Shown here in pieces: positions 43,837-53,469 of a DNA stretch of 64,000 nt. The DNA is from Adiantum capillus-veneris (Eukaryota > Streptophyta > Polypodiopsida > Polypodiales > Pteridaceae). Made by a program: the position numbers and the translations under genes. The notes under the pieces were generated by a model. That model saw only the letters and a program-made list of their open reading frames with translations, ran no database searches and was not told the DNA's origin. The stretch spans positions 255,501 through 319,500 of the forward strand of contig CM043963.1 in NCBI GenBank assembly GCA_014529385.2. The letters are read 5' to 3'. The stretch's first letter is position 1. Each line of letters starts with the position of its first letter.

Positions 43837-43931
<95 letters not shown>

Positions 43932-44010
43932 TTAAATGAGAAGTGGAAGAAGCATCTCCTCTACATGAGGGGTGAAGTTTAGGTAGGGCATGATGGATCC
44001 ATGAATATGG
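42651..44010. other. non-coding stretch with two GA tracts
   Basis: GA runs at 43411-43440 and 43839-43925. No gene seen. It contains the target site of the LTR element at 44011. Confidence 0.5.
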
Positions 44011-44293
44011 TGTTGGGTTTCCAAGCCCTCATTCAGTTTGGTGTCAACCCATGGGAACACTTGCTTGGAGCATGTAGATGAACTCCAGCTCTTTTAGTTA
44101 AGTTTGTATGGCTAAAGATCTCTTAAATGTAAGGCTCCAAAAATTAATACAATCAATATAGTGTGTGCTTTTATTTTACTGTGTCGTGCTCTTCTCTCTC
44201 CCTCTCATTCAATCTCTCTCATTTTCTATTGTACGCTTCTTCTTATCGCCATGGATCCTCTTTGTTACCATCCCCCATAGCTCGACACCAATA
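44011..44293 (+). repeat. 5' LTR of the non-autonomous element
   Basis: 283 bp, TGTTGGGTTTCC...CACCAATA. The TATA-like site of the other LTR (CTTATATATAAGG) reads CTTAAATGTAAGG here. Confidence 0.9.
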
Positions 44294-44295
44294 AC

Positions 44296-44307
44296 TGGTA
44301 TCAAAGA
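44296..44307 (+). other. primer-binding site, Met-type
   Basis: TGGTATCAAAGA, two bases after the 5' LTR. It matches the plant initiator-tRNA-Met PBS TGGTATCAGAGC at nine or ten positions. Confidence 0.85.
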
Positions 44308-45603
44308 ATCAAGGCTCTTAGGTGGAAGATCTAGCGGCCTGAAGAAGGGTGTTTCAAAAGGCATGCAAAACCAAGTGTCATCGTCGTCCTCCTCCGAGGT
44401 GATTGTGCAGAGCCCAAGGCAAACCCAGGTGGTGGTACCTGCAAGAGCGTATCAAAACACCGTCTAGAGCAAGTGACAAGGAGTAACATTAACTATTGTA
44501 TATCAATACATTGATGTTCCTAGGCAGTGAAACCCCATAGTTGTTCCCTAGATTGCCTCTCAAAACGCCCTCAAAAGTCCCATAGGTGTTGTCAACACCT
44601 CGGCAGGTAACATCTCAACACACCACCAATTTTTGCAGCATTTCAAAATCCTGTTTCTTATAGCCAATTGGGAATTTTGCATCAACATCTCAAAATGCTA
44701 TGAGGCAAAGTGGAATATGCCTAGCCTGATGACGTTGTTGCATTTCAAAATGCTCACAAAAGTGTCATGTTTCCATAGTAGAAAGGTGTAGATGGAGCTT
44801 GGCAATTTCAAAGCCTTGTTCAAAGCATATCAAAAAGTTGTTGTGTAGAGCTTGCCATCAACAAACAATAGCATATTAAAGAAATTATCCAACGGGTTGT
44901 TCCACTTTGACGAGCATCTCAAAATGCAGCTACAAATAAGTGGTCCACCAAGGATGCTTTGACAATTTTTTTGTGACAAAGCAAAGTGGATCGGATGGAA
45001 AGCCTATGAAATTATAGCTAGACCTGTAATAATCTCGTATAGTGAAGATGAAACAAGTAGAAAGGATCTGGTAAGAAATTACGTGGTGAATTTTTTGATG
45101 GTTTTGCTTCAAGAACGTCGTATACAACTTCAAATTCAAAGCTCATGCAGAAGGAAAGAAAAGCTCATTCAACGATTCTCTTAGAGCACTCGCTACAACA
45201 ACATATACAAAGTCCAAAAAAACAATCTTGTTAAGTGTCATAGACTTATGGTTTGTCTTTTGTCAACAAGATTATCTTTTTCAGTTAAAGCCTCTTTTAC
45301 TTTATATGTTGTCAGTCATGTCATGATAAAAATTTGTATGGGTTAGACAGTGCCACACATAAGTGGTAAGACCTCCCAAAAACATTTGTTCTCAGGCTAC
45401 TTTTGTTTGCTTCTCATGAGGTTACATGGTACACCTTAAACCCAAGGTTTGGTAGTGAATCAAAAACTCCATTTGATGGTAACATAATAGTAGCACTAGG
45501 TTATAGCTACACCACAATCCTTGGTTGTGAGAGAACCTAAAACTCACGGTTATTGAGTACACCAGAAACGCAAGGTATCATGAGAGTGATGTTTTTAGTT
45601 CGG

Positions 45604-45617
45604 GCTTGAGGGGGGGT
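45604..45617 (+). other. polypurine tract
   Basis: GCTTGAGGGGGGGT, ending right at TGTTGGG of the 3' LTR. Confidence 0.75.
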
Positions 45618-45900
45618 TGTTGGGTTTCCAAGCCCTCATTCAATTTGGTGTCAACCCATGGGAACGCTTGCTTGGAGCATGCAGATGAACTCTAGATTTT
45701 GTAGTTAAGTTTGCATGGCTAAAGATCTCTTATATATAAGGCTCCAGAAAATAATATAATTAATATAGCGTGTGTTTTTTCTTTACTGTGTCAAGATATT
45801 CTCTCTCCCTCTTGTTCAATCTCTCTCGTTTTCTGTTGCATGCTTCTTCTTGTCGCCATAGATCCTCTTTGTTACCATCCCCCATAGCCCAATACCAACA
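45618..45900 (+). repeat. 3' LTR of the non-autonomous element
   Basis: 283 bp, TGTTGGGTTTCC...ATACCAACA, followed by the target duplication TATGG. Contains CTTATATATAAGG as the TATA candidate. Confidence 0.9.
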
Positions 45901-45905
45901 TATGG

Positions 45906-46899
45906 TCGTGGAAGAGAGACTTGAGATGAGGGGGGAACTTGGGAGGATGGTGTTGTCGTTCCGTGGCACGTTCATAATGTGAAACTAAAATATCTACCTC
46001 AATCTCAATGCTTTTGTTATGTGGGACCGAATGCTATAATGTACATAGTGTGATATATGCGAAAATGGATGCCATGGTTACAAGTGTGTACATACTTGTT
46101 GGGCAGCCAAGGCCCAGGACGTGGCGTTGTTGCATGTTTTACCACATCATGCCTAATTTTCTTTAGGAATGTATAGATGTCAAGTGTTTTGAAATGGCAC
46201 GCTCGTTTTGCCTAGAAAGTTCAATGCGGACGATCTTGGCCAAAAATAGCAGGTTTCGTGCGCTGGCATAAAAGACGTGTCCAAAGTTCTTACCAAGTAG
46301 AAAAATGAGTTTCATAATGTAATTTGAGCCCAATGGGATATTTTGGTATTTTTCCCAACTCATTTGGGTATTTTACGAACAAAAATGGGCATTTTTGGAC
46401 AAAAAAATGCTAAAAATGTCCATAAAATGGTCAAAAATAGTCTAAAAATAGCTCAAAATGCCACATCAATGATGGTTCCGTCCTTGCTCAAGTTGTGTGG
46501 GAAATGTTAGATCCAAGAATGAACTCATTTGAGCATATGAGCAAGGAGATACAATCATCCCTTTACAAGTTGCTAGTGTTGTCCCGTGTTGCTTCAACTA
46601 CATGGTTGAGGCTATGAGGCCTCTAGTTATGGTTTCCCCTCCTCAAATAACTACTTGGGCTTCTCCAATGAATTACTAAAGCTTCCATGAAATGGTCACG
46701 ACAAAGAATCGAAGCGTAAATTTAGGGTTTTTAACATGTCAAATGAGCACTGCATTTGTGCAATTGGGAGCGAGGCTACACCCAATCTTCATACACATAA
46801 TACTTTTGAGTTAATCTTGGTTCATTTCAAAGTGGAGATTTCATGGGGCTGGAGTTTTGTTCTTTTTGGTGTGTTCTTGGCTTCAAATCATCTCTACAT
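45906..46899. other. non-coding stretch
   Basis: No gene recognised. Around 46370-46460 the words AAAAATGGGCATTTTTGG and AAAATGGTCAAAAATAG recur irregularly. Confidence 0.4.
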
Positions 46900-47255
46900 T
46901 GCTTGAATTTGCTACGAATCCTCACAGTCAGAGGCCCGACACTTTCTCAGTCGCACTGCGCACTTCTTAACACATTTTTGGTGAACCCGACATGAAGTAG
47001 GCTAGGGTGAGGGTTCAAAAGTTTCATTGAAGATTTAAAATTAAATCTTTAAATCTATGGAGCAACAAGAGCAATAGGGGGTTCGATTTGATACAGTCAC
47101 AATGCAAATGTTTAAAGCTTTTGCAGTGTTTATGCAACAGCAGCAAGCTCCAGAAAGGAGGGAGCTTTCATCAACCAAAGTGCTTCAATTTGTGGTGAAG
47201 AAAATGGGCCAGTTTAAAGGTAAAGATGTAACAAAGTATCTTTGTGGAGATGTGC
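46900..47255 (+). repeat. retroelement leader and gag start, shared with 54130-54480
   Basis: CTCACAGTCAGAGGCCCGA, GTGAACCCGACA, AGGCTAGGGTGAGGGTTCAA and the coding start (MFKAFAVFMQQQQA, MGQFKGKDVTKYLC) match 54130-54480. Homology ends abruptly at CTTTGTGG (about 47250 and 54470), where this copy continues into copia integrase. That marks a recombination or deletion junction. Confidence 0.75.
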
Positions 47256-47875
47256 TTTCCATATTTCAAAGGTGGAAAGCCTTTGTGGAGAAAGAAACAG
47301 GTACTAAGGTTAAATGCCTCAGATCCGACAATGGAGGCGAATATTGCAGCCAAGCTTTTGAAAAATTTTGTGCTAGCAATGGCATTTGGAGGCAAAGAAA
47401 AACCCCAAGGACACCTCAGCAAAATGGAATTTCGGAAAGGATGAACAGAACAATCATGGAGCGGGCACGAAGCATGCGGCTACATGCAGGCCTACCGCTT
47501 GAGCTTTGGGAGGAAGCTGTAAGTACATCTGTGTACTTAATCAACCGGTCATCCTCAACGAAGTTGATAGGTAAACCGGTGAGTTATGCGTTTCTCAAAG
47601 TGTTTGGGTGTGAGGCTTTCATGCACATAGATAGAAGCCTAAGATCAAAGCTAGATGCAAAGTCCAAAAGTGTTTCTTCATTGGCTATGGAGAAGATGAC
47701 TTTGGGTATCGCCTATGGAATCCTAAAGATGGTAAAATCTTTTAGGAGTAGGGATATAATTTTTAACAAATCCAAAGAAGAATGGACGAAGAGCATGCAA
47801 GTGGAGATGGACTCACTACATCGCAACCAAACATGGGAGTTGGTTGAGTTGCCTAAAGGTAAGAGGGCACTTTAA
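47102..47875 (+). CDS. fused gag start and copia integrase
   Basis: A 257-residue open frame. Residues 1 to about 50 are gag-like (MQMFKAFAVFMQQQ, KKMGQFKGKDVTKYLC). From about residue 51 it is copia integrase: FVEKETGTKVKCLRSDNGGEY (second catalytic Asp), TPRTPQQNGISERMNRTIME (catalytic Glu), LELWEEAVSTSVYLINRSS and FKVFGCEAF-type text. The zinc knuckle, protease, HHCC domain and first catalytic Asp are missing, so the deletion joined gag to mid-integrase in frame. It ends with TAA within the integrase-RT linker (WELVELPKGKRAL). Enzymatically dead as integrase. Confidence 0.75.
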   Translation: MQMFKAFAVFMQQQQAPERRELSSTKVLQFVVKKMGQFKGKDVTKYLCGDVLSIFQRWKAFVEKETGTKVKCLRSDNGGEYCSQAFEKFCASNGIWRQRKTPRTPQQNGISERMNRTIMERARSMRLHAGLPLELWEEAVSTSVYLINRSSSTKLIGKPVSYAFLKVFGCEAFMHIDRSLRSKLDAKSKSVSSLAMEKMTLGIAYGILKMVKSFRSRDIIFNKSKEEWTKSMQVEMDSLHRNQTWELVELPKGKRAL

Positions 47876-48949
47876 AACAAATGGGTGTACAAGCTGAAGG
47901 AAGAAGAAGGTGGGAAGAAAAGGTACAAGTCTAGGCTTGCGGTAAAAGGGTTTTCTCAAAAGAAAGGTATTGACTTCAATGAAATATTTTCTCCTGTTGT
48001 AAAAATGAACTCAATTAGGCTTGTCTTAAGCCGTGTGGCTGCTCATGATATAAATCTTGACCAAATGGATGTAAGTACGGCATTCCCTCACTGTGACTTA
48101 GAGGAGGAAATTTACATGCTTCAACCAAAGGGATATGAAGTAAAAGGTAAGGAGAAAATGGTTTGCAGATTAAAGAAAATCTTGTATGGTTTAAAGCAAG
48201 CATCAAGACAATGGTACTTGAAGTTCGATCGATGGATATTAGATCATGGATTCAGAAGATGCAACTCATATCATTGCATCTACACGAAGAATTTGGGAGA
48301 TGGGACGTTCATCATCCTAATGTTGTATGTTGATGACATGCTGATTGCAAGTGCTAACATGCAGGACATCAAAGACTTAAAAGAAGAGCTGTCTAAATCT
48401 TTTTCAATGAAAGATTTAGGTGTTGCAAAGAGGATACTTGGTATGAAGATATCAAGGGAAAGGAGGAAGAAGACAATAAAGCTATCTCAAGAGGATTACA
48501 TGAAGAAGGTACTAGAAAGGTTTGCAATGCAAAATGAAAAAAGGGTTTCTACACCTTTGGCTGGTCACTTTAAACTAACCAAGGATATGTTTCCAAAGAC
48601 ACAAGAGGAGATAGCCTATATGTCTAAAGTTCCATATGCTGCAGTGGTAGGTTCTCTTATGTATTCTATGGTCTGGACAAGGCTAGAAATTGCACATGTA
48701 CTGGGAGTTGTAAGTAGGTTCATGAACAACCCAGGTAAAGAGCAGTGGAAAGCTGTGAAGTGGATACTTAGGTATCTAAAAGGGACAACAACAAATGCTT
48801 TGTATTTTGGAGGAGCTGATATTTTTCTAGAAGGGTATGCTGACGCAGATATGGCAGGTGACAAGGATACTCGAAGGAGCACTACTGGCTATGTCTTCAT
48901 GGTTGGAGGAACAACAATAAGCTGGGCTTTTAAGCTGCAGAGTATGTAG
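47876..48949 (+). CDS. copia reverse transcriptase and start of RNase H
   Basis: A 354-residue open frame following the stop at 47874. The copia RT run is nearly complete: KWVYKLKEEEGGKKRYKSRL, VKGFSQKKGIDFNEIFSPV, LDQMDVSTAFPHCDLEEEI, KILYGLKQASRQWY, LMLYVDDMLIAS (YVDD active site) and KDLGVAKRILGMKI. RNase H begins YLKGTTTNALYFGGAD and EGYADADMAGDKDTRRSTTG. It ends by frameshift near 48940, just where the conserved TEAEY (RNase H Glu) should be; AAEYVAKT is readable in the next frame. The RT part looks well preserved. Confidence 0.85.
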   Translation, partial: NKWVYKLKEEEGGKKRYKSRLAVKGFSQKKGIDFNEIFSPVVKMNSIRLVLSRVAAHDINLDQMDVSTAFPHCDLEEEIYMLQPKGYEVKGKEKMVCRLKKILYGLKQASRQWYLKFDRWILDHGFRRCNSYHCIYTKNLGDGTFIILMLYVDDMLIASANMQDIKDLKEELSKSFSMKDLGVAKRILGMKISRERRKKTIKLSQEDYMKKVLERFAMQNEKRVSTPLAGHFKLTKDMFPKTQEEIAYMSKVPYAAVVGSLMYSMVWTRLEIAHVLGVVSRFMNNPGKEQWKAVKWILRYLKGTTTNALYFGGADIFLEGYADADMAGDKDTRRSTTGYVFMVGGTTISWAFKLQSM

Positions 48950-49257
48950 CAAAGACATAGGCAAGCAAAGAAATTATGTGGCTTCACAGATTCTTAGAAG
49001 AGCTTGGATTCAAACAAGACAATTGTGTCTTGTATAGTGATAGCCAAAGTGTTATCCCTCTTGCGAAGAACTTAGCCTTTCATTCAAGGAAAAATCACAT
49101 TGAGGTGAGATATCACTTCATACGCACTCTTTTGGAAGAGGGACAACTAAAGCTAGGAAAGGTGCATACAAGTGAAAATCCTGCAGACATGTTTACAAAG
49201 GTGGTCAACAAGGAGAAAATGAGCTTTTGCTCATCTTCAATCGGCATTCAAAGATAA
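48950..49257 (+). pseudogene. copia RNase H, C-terminal part
   Basis: Continues the previous frame after a frameshift and one TAG. It reads ASKEIMWLHRFLEELGF, DSQSVIPLAKNLAFHSRKNH, IEVRYHFIRTLLEEGQLKL and NPADMFTKVVNKEK, the standard copia RNase H ending. It stops at 49257, 60 bp before the LTR. Confidence 0.85.
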
Positions 49258-49303
49258 GAATCCAGGATGGAAAGCAGTCACAGATTTGGTTTGGAGATCA
49301 GTC

Positions 49304-49999
49304 TCCAAGTGGGAGATTGTTAAGTATGGAGCCTGATTTACCCCTTGTAATTGTTTGTGTTACAAATGCACATTTGTAAGGCCCCCATTATGAGGAGAAG
49401 CCATCGTGCATGAAGAAAAAAAAAACTCGCCGGAAACCAAAATTTTCACGCCCACCGGAATATTCTTTTTCGCCGAAATATTATGGCCAGACAACGACCA
49501 AAAAGTGGTCGGAAAACGATCGGTCGATTGGCCGGTTGGCTGGTGGCCGGTAGTCGGAAGTCAATGGCCGGACTTGTCTTCTCAAGGGCAGCCACAAATG
49601 GGCGGATTGGAGGGTCCGATTTGGACTTATCTACACAAGGGCGGCTACACATGGCTGCCTCTCATGGGAGAGGGCAGCTCTTTTGGCCTATAAAAGGAGG
49701 CCATTTCTACACACATTTCATAGTATGAAGTTGATGCAACAAGGTGGGTGTGAGGTGGTGAGAGTGAAGCAAGGCGGGAGCTCCAAAAGGGTATAATCCC
49801 TTTGTAACCTACTTCTTGTTTTGAAGTACTAAAGACATTGAGTGGCTGCTTTTCGTGGATGTAGCCCACATTGGGTGAACCACGTATATCGTGTGTACTC
49901 TCTCTCTCTCTACTCTATAATCTCTTGTGTGTGAAAATTATCTCTCTCCATTAAGTAATCTACTCAATTATCTACTTAGCTCTGTCATATTTCCTAATA
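49304..49999 (+). repeat. copia polypurine tract and 3' LTR
   Basis: CCAAGTGGGAGAT at about 49304-49317 is a typical copia polypurine tract. The LTR starts TGTTAAGTATGG at 49318 and ends near TTTCCTAATA at 49999 (end tentative; TTCCTAACA is usual). Its upstream half is full of CCGG/TCGG words between 49430 and 49570. TATAAAA at 49689-49695 is the TATA candidate. No matching 5' LTR is in the window. Confidence 0.7.
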
Positions 50000-50990
50000 C
50001 CTTCAAGTAATAAATCATTTCAAGAGAGAAAAACACGTCTAGAGTTGCAGGTAGATGATGGACATCGGACCACTTGTGCAAAAAAGAATTCACTGCAGGT
50101 CTGTATCACTCTTTTTCTTCACCTTTATACACTAGGAGATTTAGGTCCTTCATCTAGGATGAGTTCTTCGCGCTCTCATGCCTTACCAAAAGAGTTTCGG
50201 ATGGTGGTGGTCCGCCATAAGCCCCTCGATTGGTCACAACATGATTCTGCAATAGATCCTTCGGCCATCTTCATCATGAAGTTGTTAACTAGCTTCCTGA
50301 GCGTAGTTAAGTTGGCCTTGATTAGCAAAGAAGAGTATTAAATTCTTGCATATCAATAAATCTGTGGTGTCATGCAGCTCATCACCTCTCTTCAAACCAC
50401 ACATCCTCCATGGCCGCTTCCATATCAACAAGTGGAGCAATTTCGAAGTGGAATCTATGATTCACCAAAATTCCTTGATCTGATGACACCTCCTTGCTAG
50501 ACCTTCAAAAAATTCTATAGGATTTACAGTTTCAAAATTTTAAATACCTATATGAAATTCACTTCTCATTTTTCAATGTCTCTACAAGTCCGTGTCGTAC
50601 GTCCTCACAGATATTTAATCGTCGAAAGGACTTTGGAGAGATTCAAGATGCTTTGCTATAAAAAGACCTTCTTGGAGAGGAAGCCCCAACATCTATTTGT
50701 ATTGAACCCCTAAAGAAGCACCCAAAAAGGTGAAAAGGCTTATAAATATGAAGCTATGGCGTGTAGGGAGGGCAAAAACAACACGTGAGCACAAAGATGC
50801 ACTCGTAGAGGACAACATGCTACTTAGTTGCCTACATGCAAGAAGGCAAAAGAACTCAGCACCTCATGGTGCACACCTTTGGACTTAGCCATGCTCGATT
50901 CTCAGCAAGTCGTCTCTCCTCCTTCTATGTGCAAGCTCATGTTCATGAAAGAGTACATGTGCACGGATGTGTATGTGCACAGTGCGGTGC

Positions 50991-50994
<4 letters not shown>
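50000..50994. other. stretch without a recognised gene
   Basis: A 98-codon open frame at 50045-50341 has no recognisable motif and I do not call it a gene. Confidence 0.4.

Positions 50995-51050
<56 letters not shown>
50995..51050. repeat. (GA)n tract
   Basis: Pure GA run of about 55 bp. Confidence 0.95.
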
Positions 51051-51053
<3 letters not shown>

Positions 51054-51324
51054 AGAGTGCATTGTGTTGTGTGGTTGAAGCAGACCTCAAGAATGAGAGG
51101 CTTCTTATTCTTTGTATATGTGAAAGAATAAGGAGATGGTATAGGCAGTGGGTGGCCAGACATTGACCACGGGTACCAAAGGAGGGACTTTCACCTACTG
51201 AACTTGTAAGGGAATTTGAGAGGCACTGTGATGCATGGATAAAAATTATTACGGTAACAATGAATGCCTTGAGGAAGACTCAAGGATCATTAAGGTGCAA
51301 CTGCTATAGGTAGCCAGAAAAAAT

Positions 51325-51535
51325 TAATACTAAAGCCAGATGAGCAAGCTGAAACTCCATGCATTGGCTCTCCTGCAATATATATGACACTATGATCATA
51401 GATCCATAGAATGCTAAAGCCAGTTGAGCAAGGGATCCATAATAAATACTAAAGCCAATTGAGAAGGGAACTCCATGCATTGACTTTCCTACAATATATA
51501 TGACAATATGATCAGGGATCCATAGAATGCACTGA
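51325..51535. repeat. tandem duplication, ~119-bp period
   Basis: AATACTAAAGCCA...AACTCCATGCATTG...CAATATATATGACA...ATCCATAGAATGC occurs at 51326-51414 and again at 51445-51531, with a shorter partial copy (TGCTAAAGCCAGTTGAGCAAG) between. Confidence 0.85.
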
Positions 51536-52146
51536 TGCCAAAAGCATGAGATATTTCAATCAAGTTTTTTGCTCATGAACACCTCGATGAGGCACGATGA
51601 AATGCCACTTTTACTTAAGGAATTTTCTTACTAAAAACACATTGTCAAAATCATACAATTGAAGGGTTAATGTTACACGTTAAGGATTGTAATTACTTGC
51701 AAATCTCTTACGCCCACCATGAAGATGATAATGGATCATGGAACATTTTTGCATTGTCTACTCAACATTCATATCTCATCGATCGATGCATCAATGATAT
51801 GGTGATGGATGTGGAGGGGGAGCAAGTTAACCGTTATTGGAAAGGTGACCAACATAGAACATGATAATTCTCACAGTAGTTTAAAAAAAAATGCTTAGTA
51901 GATTGGACACCGAGCAAGATTATGGATATATCTCTCATGTTACATATCATTAGACAACTCTTAAAATAACAACTCAACTCGGTCTTCTTATTAAGATATC
52001 CCCATAGGGCTACATAAACATTGTCGAGACATTGCTTTCCACTGGAGAATGACTAGAGAGATTGTTGTAAAGCTGTTTTTTTACGAGGGGCAAGGTGCAC
52101 GTTCTGTTGTTGCAGAGGGAGAAGTTAACTAGTATGGCTGCTTATG
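51536..52146. other. non-coding stretch downstream of the extensin-like gene
   Basis: No gene seen; on the minus strand this is the 3' flank of the wall-protein gene. Confidence 0.4.
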
Positions 52147-52265
52147 GAGTACAAAGAATGCGAACAAGTAATGGGGAGGAGGGGGAGATCAGTAGACGGA
52201 GGTTGCCGCTTAATCATGGGCATGTGGAGAGTACAAAGAATGCTAACTAGTAACGAGGAGGAGGG
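52147..52265. repeat. 82-bp direct duplication covering the end of the extensin-like gene
   Basis: GAGTACAAAGAATG, AACAAGTAA/AACTAGTAA and GGAGGAGGGGGAGA occur at 52147-52188 and 52229-52270. The second copy includes the stop codon and last Pro-rich codons of the gene on the minus strand; the first is a duplicate beyond it. Confidence 0.75.
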
Positions 52266-52766
52266 GGAGAGTAGACGGGGGAAGGTGTGACATATGGGGG
52301 ATGAGGGGATTTGTAGACAGGGGAAGGCTCCTAATAAGTGGGGGGTGGAGGAGACTTGTAGACAGGAGACGGCTCGTAGTGGGGAGGAGGGGGTGGAGAC
52401 TTATAGACAGGAGGTGGCTCGTAGTAGGGAGGAGGGGGTGGAGACTTGTAGACTGGTGGCTTGTGATAGGCTCGGGCTTGTAGACTGGTGGTTTGTAGAT
52501 GGGCTTGGGCTTGTAAATAGGCTTGGGCTTGAGACGGCGGGCTTGGGCTTGGGCTTGTAGATGGGTTCACGCTTGTAAATGGGCTTGGGCTTGTAGACAG
52601 GCTTGCGCTTGTAGATGGGCTTAGGCTTGTAGACGGGCTTGGGTTTGTAGGTGGATGAGGGCTTGTCCTCTTCGTCGTAGTAGGTACTGGCATGTGCGCT
52701 GAGCAGCAGGGCGGAGCCCAGGAGGGCCAGCAGCAGCAGCACAGGATGGCGAGCTCGCAGCCCCAT
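52247..52766 (-). pseudogene. extensin-like / proline-rich cell-wall protein gene with two frameshifts and one stop
   Basis: The ATG at 52766 starts a clear secretion signal (MGLRARH, then VLLLLALLGSALLLSAHA, likely cut after residue 26), then STYYDEEDKPSSTYKPKPVY. Repeats of YKPKP(V/I) and YKRKP follow, then PPPVYKSPPPPPYYEP-type extensin repeats, ending SPPPPRY and TAG at 52247-52249. The domains sit in three successive frames: one shift at about 52550 (after YKPKPKP) and one at about 52470 (in YKPEP/YHKPPVYK). A TAG at 52331-52333 falls where TAC is expected in a YYEP repeat. Hydroxyproline-rich glycoproteins of this kind are secreted and cross-linked in the wall. The breaks may be real decay or sequencing indels in a repetitive gene. 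Confidence 0.75.
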
Positions 52767-52834
52767 TCTGCTGGATGAATGAAGCGGATCAATGATCAAG
52801 AGGTGAGATGAGGCGCTTGCCGACAGTCTGCTGC

Positions 52835-52841
52835 TTATATA
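52835..52841 (-). promoter_or_regulatory. TATA box of the extensin-like gene
   Basis: On the minus strand TATATAA (in GCTATATAAGC), about 70 bases upstream of the ATG. This leaves a 5' UTR of roughly 40 bases, a normal plant layout that supports the chosen start. Confidence 0.75.
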
Positions 52842-52946
52842 GCTGCTAGTGGCGACTCGGATCCGGGGTGGCACGATCAGAACGTGTTCGCCTGTAAGAG
52901 ATGGATAAATTCACATTACAGGCAGCTTCAAGCCACGTTGAGAGAT

Positions 52947-52975
<29 letters not shown>
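52947..52975. repeat. run of 29 G
   Basis: Uninterrupted G homopolymer about 100 bp upstream of the extensin-like TATA box (C-run on the gene's strand). Similar runs are at 23871-23896 (26 G) and 35601-35618 (18 G). Length may be an assembly estimate. Confidence 0.9.
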
Positions 52976-52977
<2 letters not shown>

Positions 52978-53469
52978 GGGGTGCTTGCATGGAGATGACC
53001 CTGGCCAGGTTGTTGCCATTGTCAATCAATTGAGGGCGTTGAGGGGGCCTTCGTGCTTCTTCTTCATAACGATCGACAGCTTCTCTTTTGCAAATTGCGC
53101 CGACTGGACTTCCCACTCGTCACAATCCGCTACCAACTGCATCCACGCCTTCTACATGTCACTAAGCTATATTCCACTGCAACCGGCCAATCCTTGCATG
53201 TGAGGCCACAAAGGCAATTGGAAGAGTTTAACAAACCCAGTTGAAAAAAATCAGCCCCCCAAGGAAATGGCTGCCATCGTGGATCTAACATGTGTCCGCA
53301 CAAATAACGTTACCCATACCATCCGGTACTACAACTAGCACACAAGCAACCTTATACCTCCTGCGGTTGAGTATTTTCATCGCTTGGTTCTGTTCCTCGT
53401 TGTCTATTCTCTATCACTTTTGCAAGTCCAAATGCTCTCATGTATACCTCAACGTCTCATACCGAGCTC
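52976..53469. other. stretch without a recognised gene
   Basis: Nothing I can support. Confidence 0.4.

Larger units (their letters stand above)
44011..45900 (+). mobile_element. complete non-autonomous LTR retrotransposon (TRIM/LARD-like)
   Basis: A 1890-bp element. Two 283-bp LTRs (44011-44293 and 45618-45900) begin TGTTGGGTTTCC and end CCAATA/CCAACA; in the 3' copy start and end form TGTTGG/CCAACA. It is flanked by a perfect 5-bp target duplication TATGG (44006-44010 and 45901-45905). A Met-type PBS follows the 5' LTR and a G-rich purine tract precedes the 3' LTR. The 1.3-kb interior has no gag or pol, only short frames, so it needs enzymes in trans. Interior size is larger than typical TRIMs and smaller than typical LARDs. 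The LTRs differ at several tens of positions, so the insertion is not very recent. Confidence 0.9.

Noticed and set aside
49446-49728. Open frames in both strands of the copia LTR
   Set aside because: Lie within LTR sequence between PPT and the TATA candidate; GC-rich composition keeps frames open by chance.
50045-50341. 98-codon open frame
   Set aside because: No motif, no promoter, no neighbouring support; could be chance.
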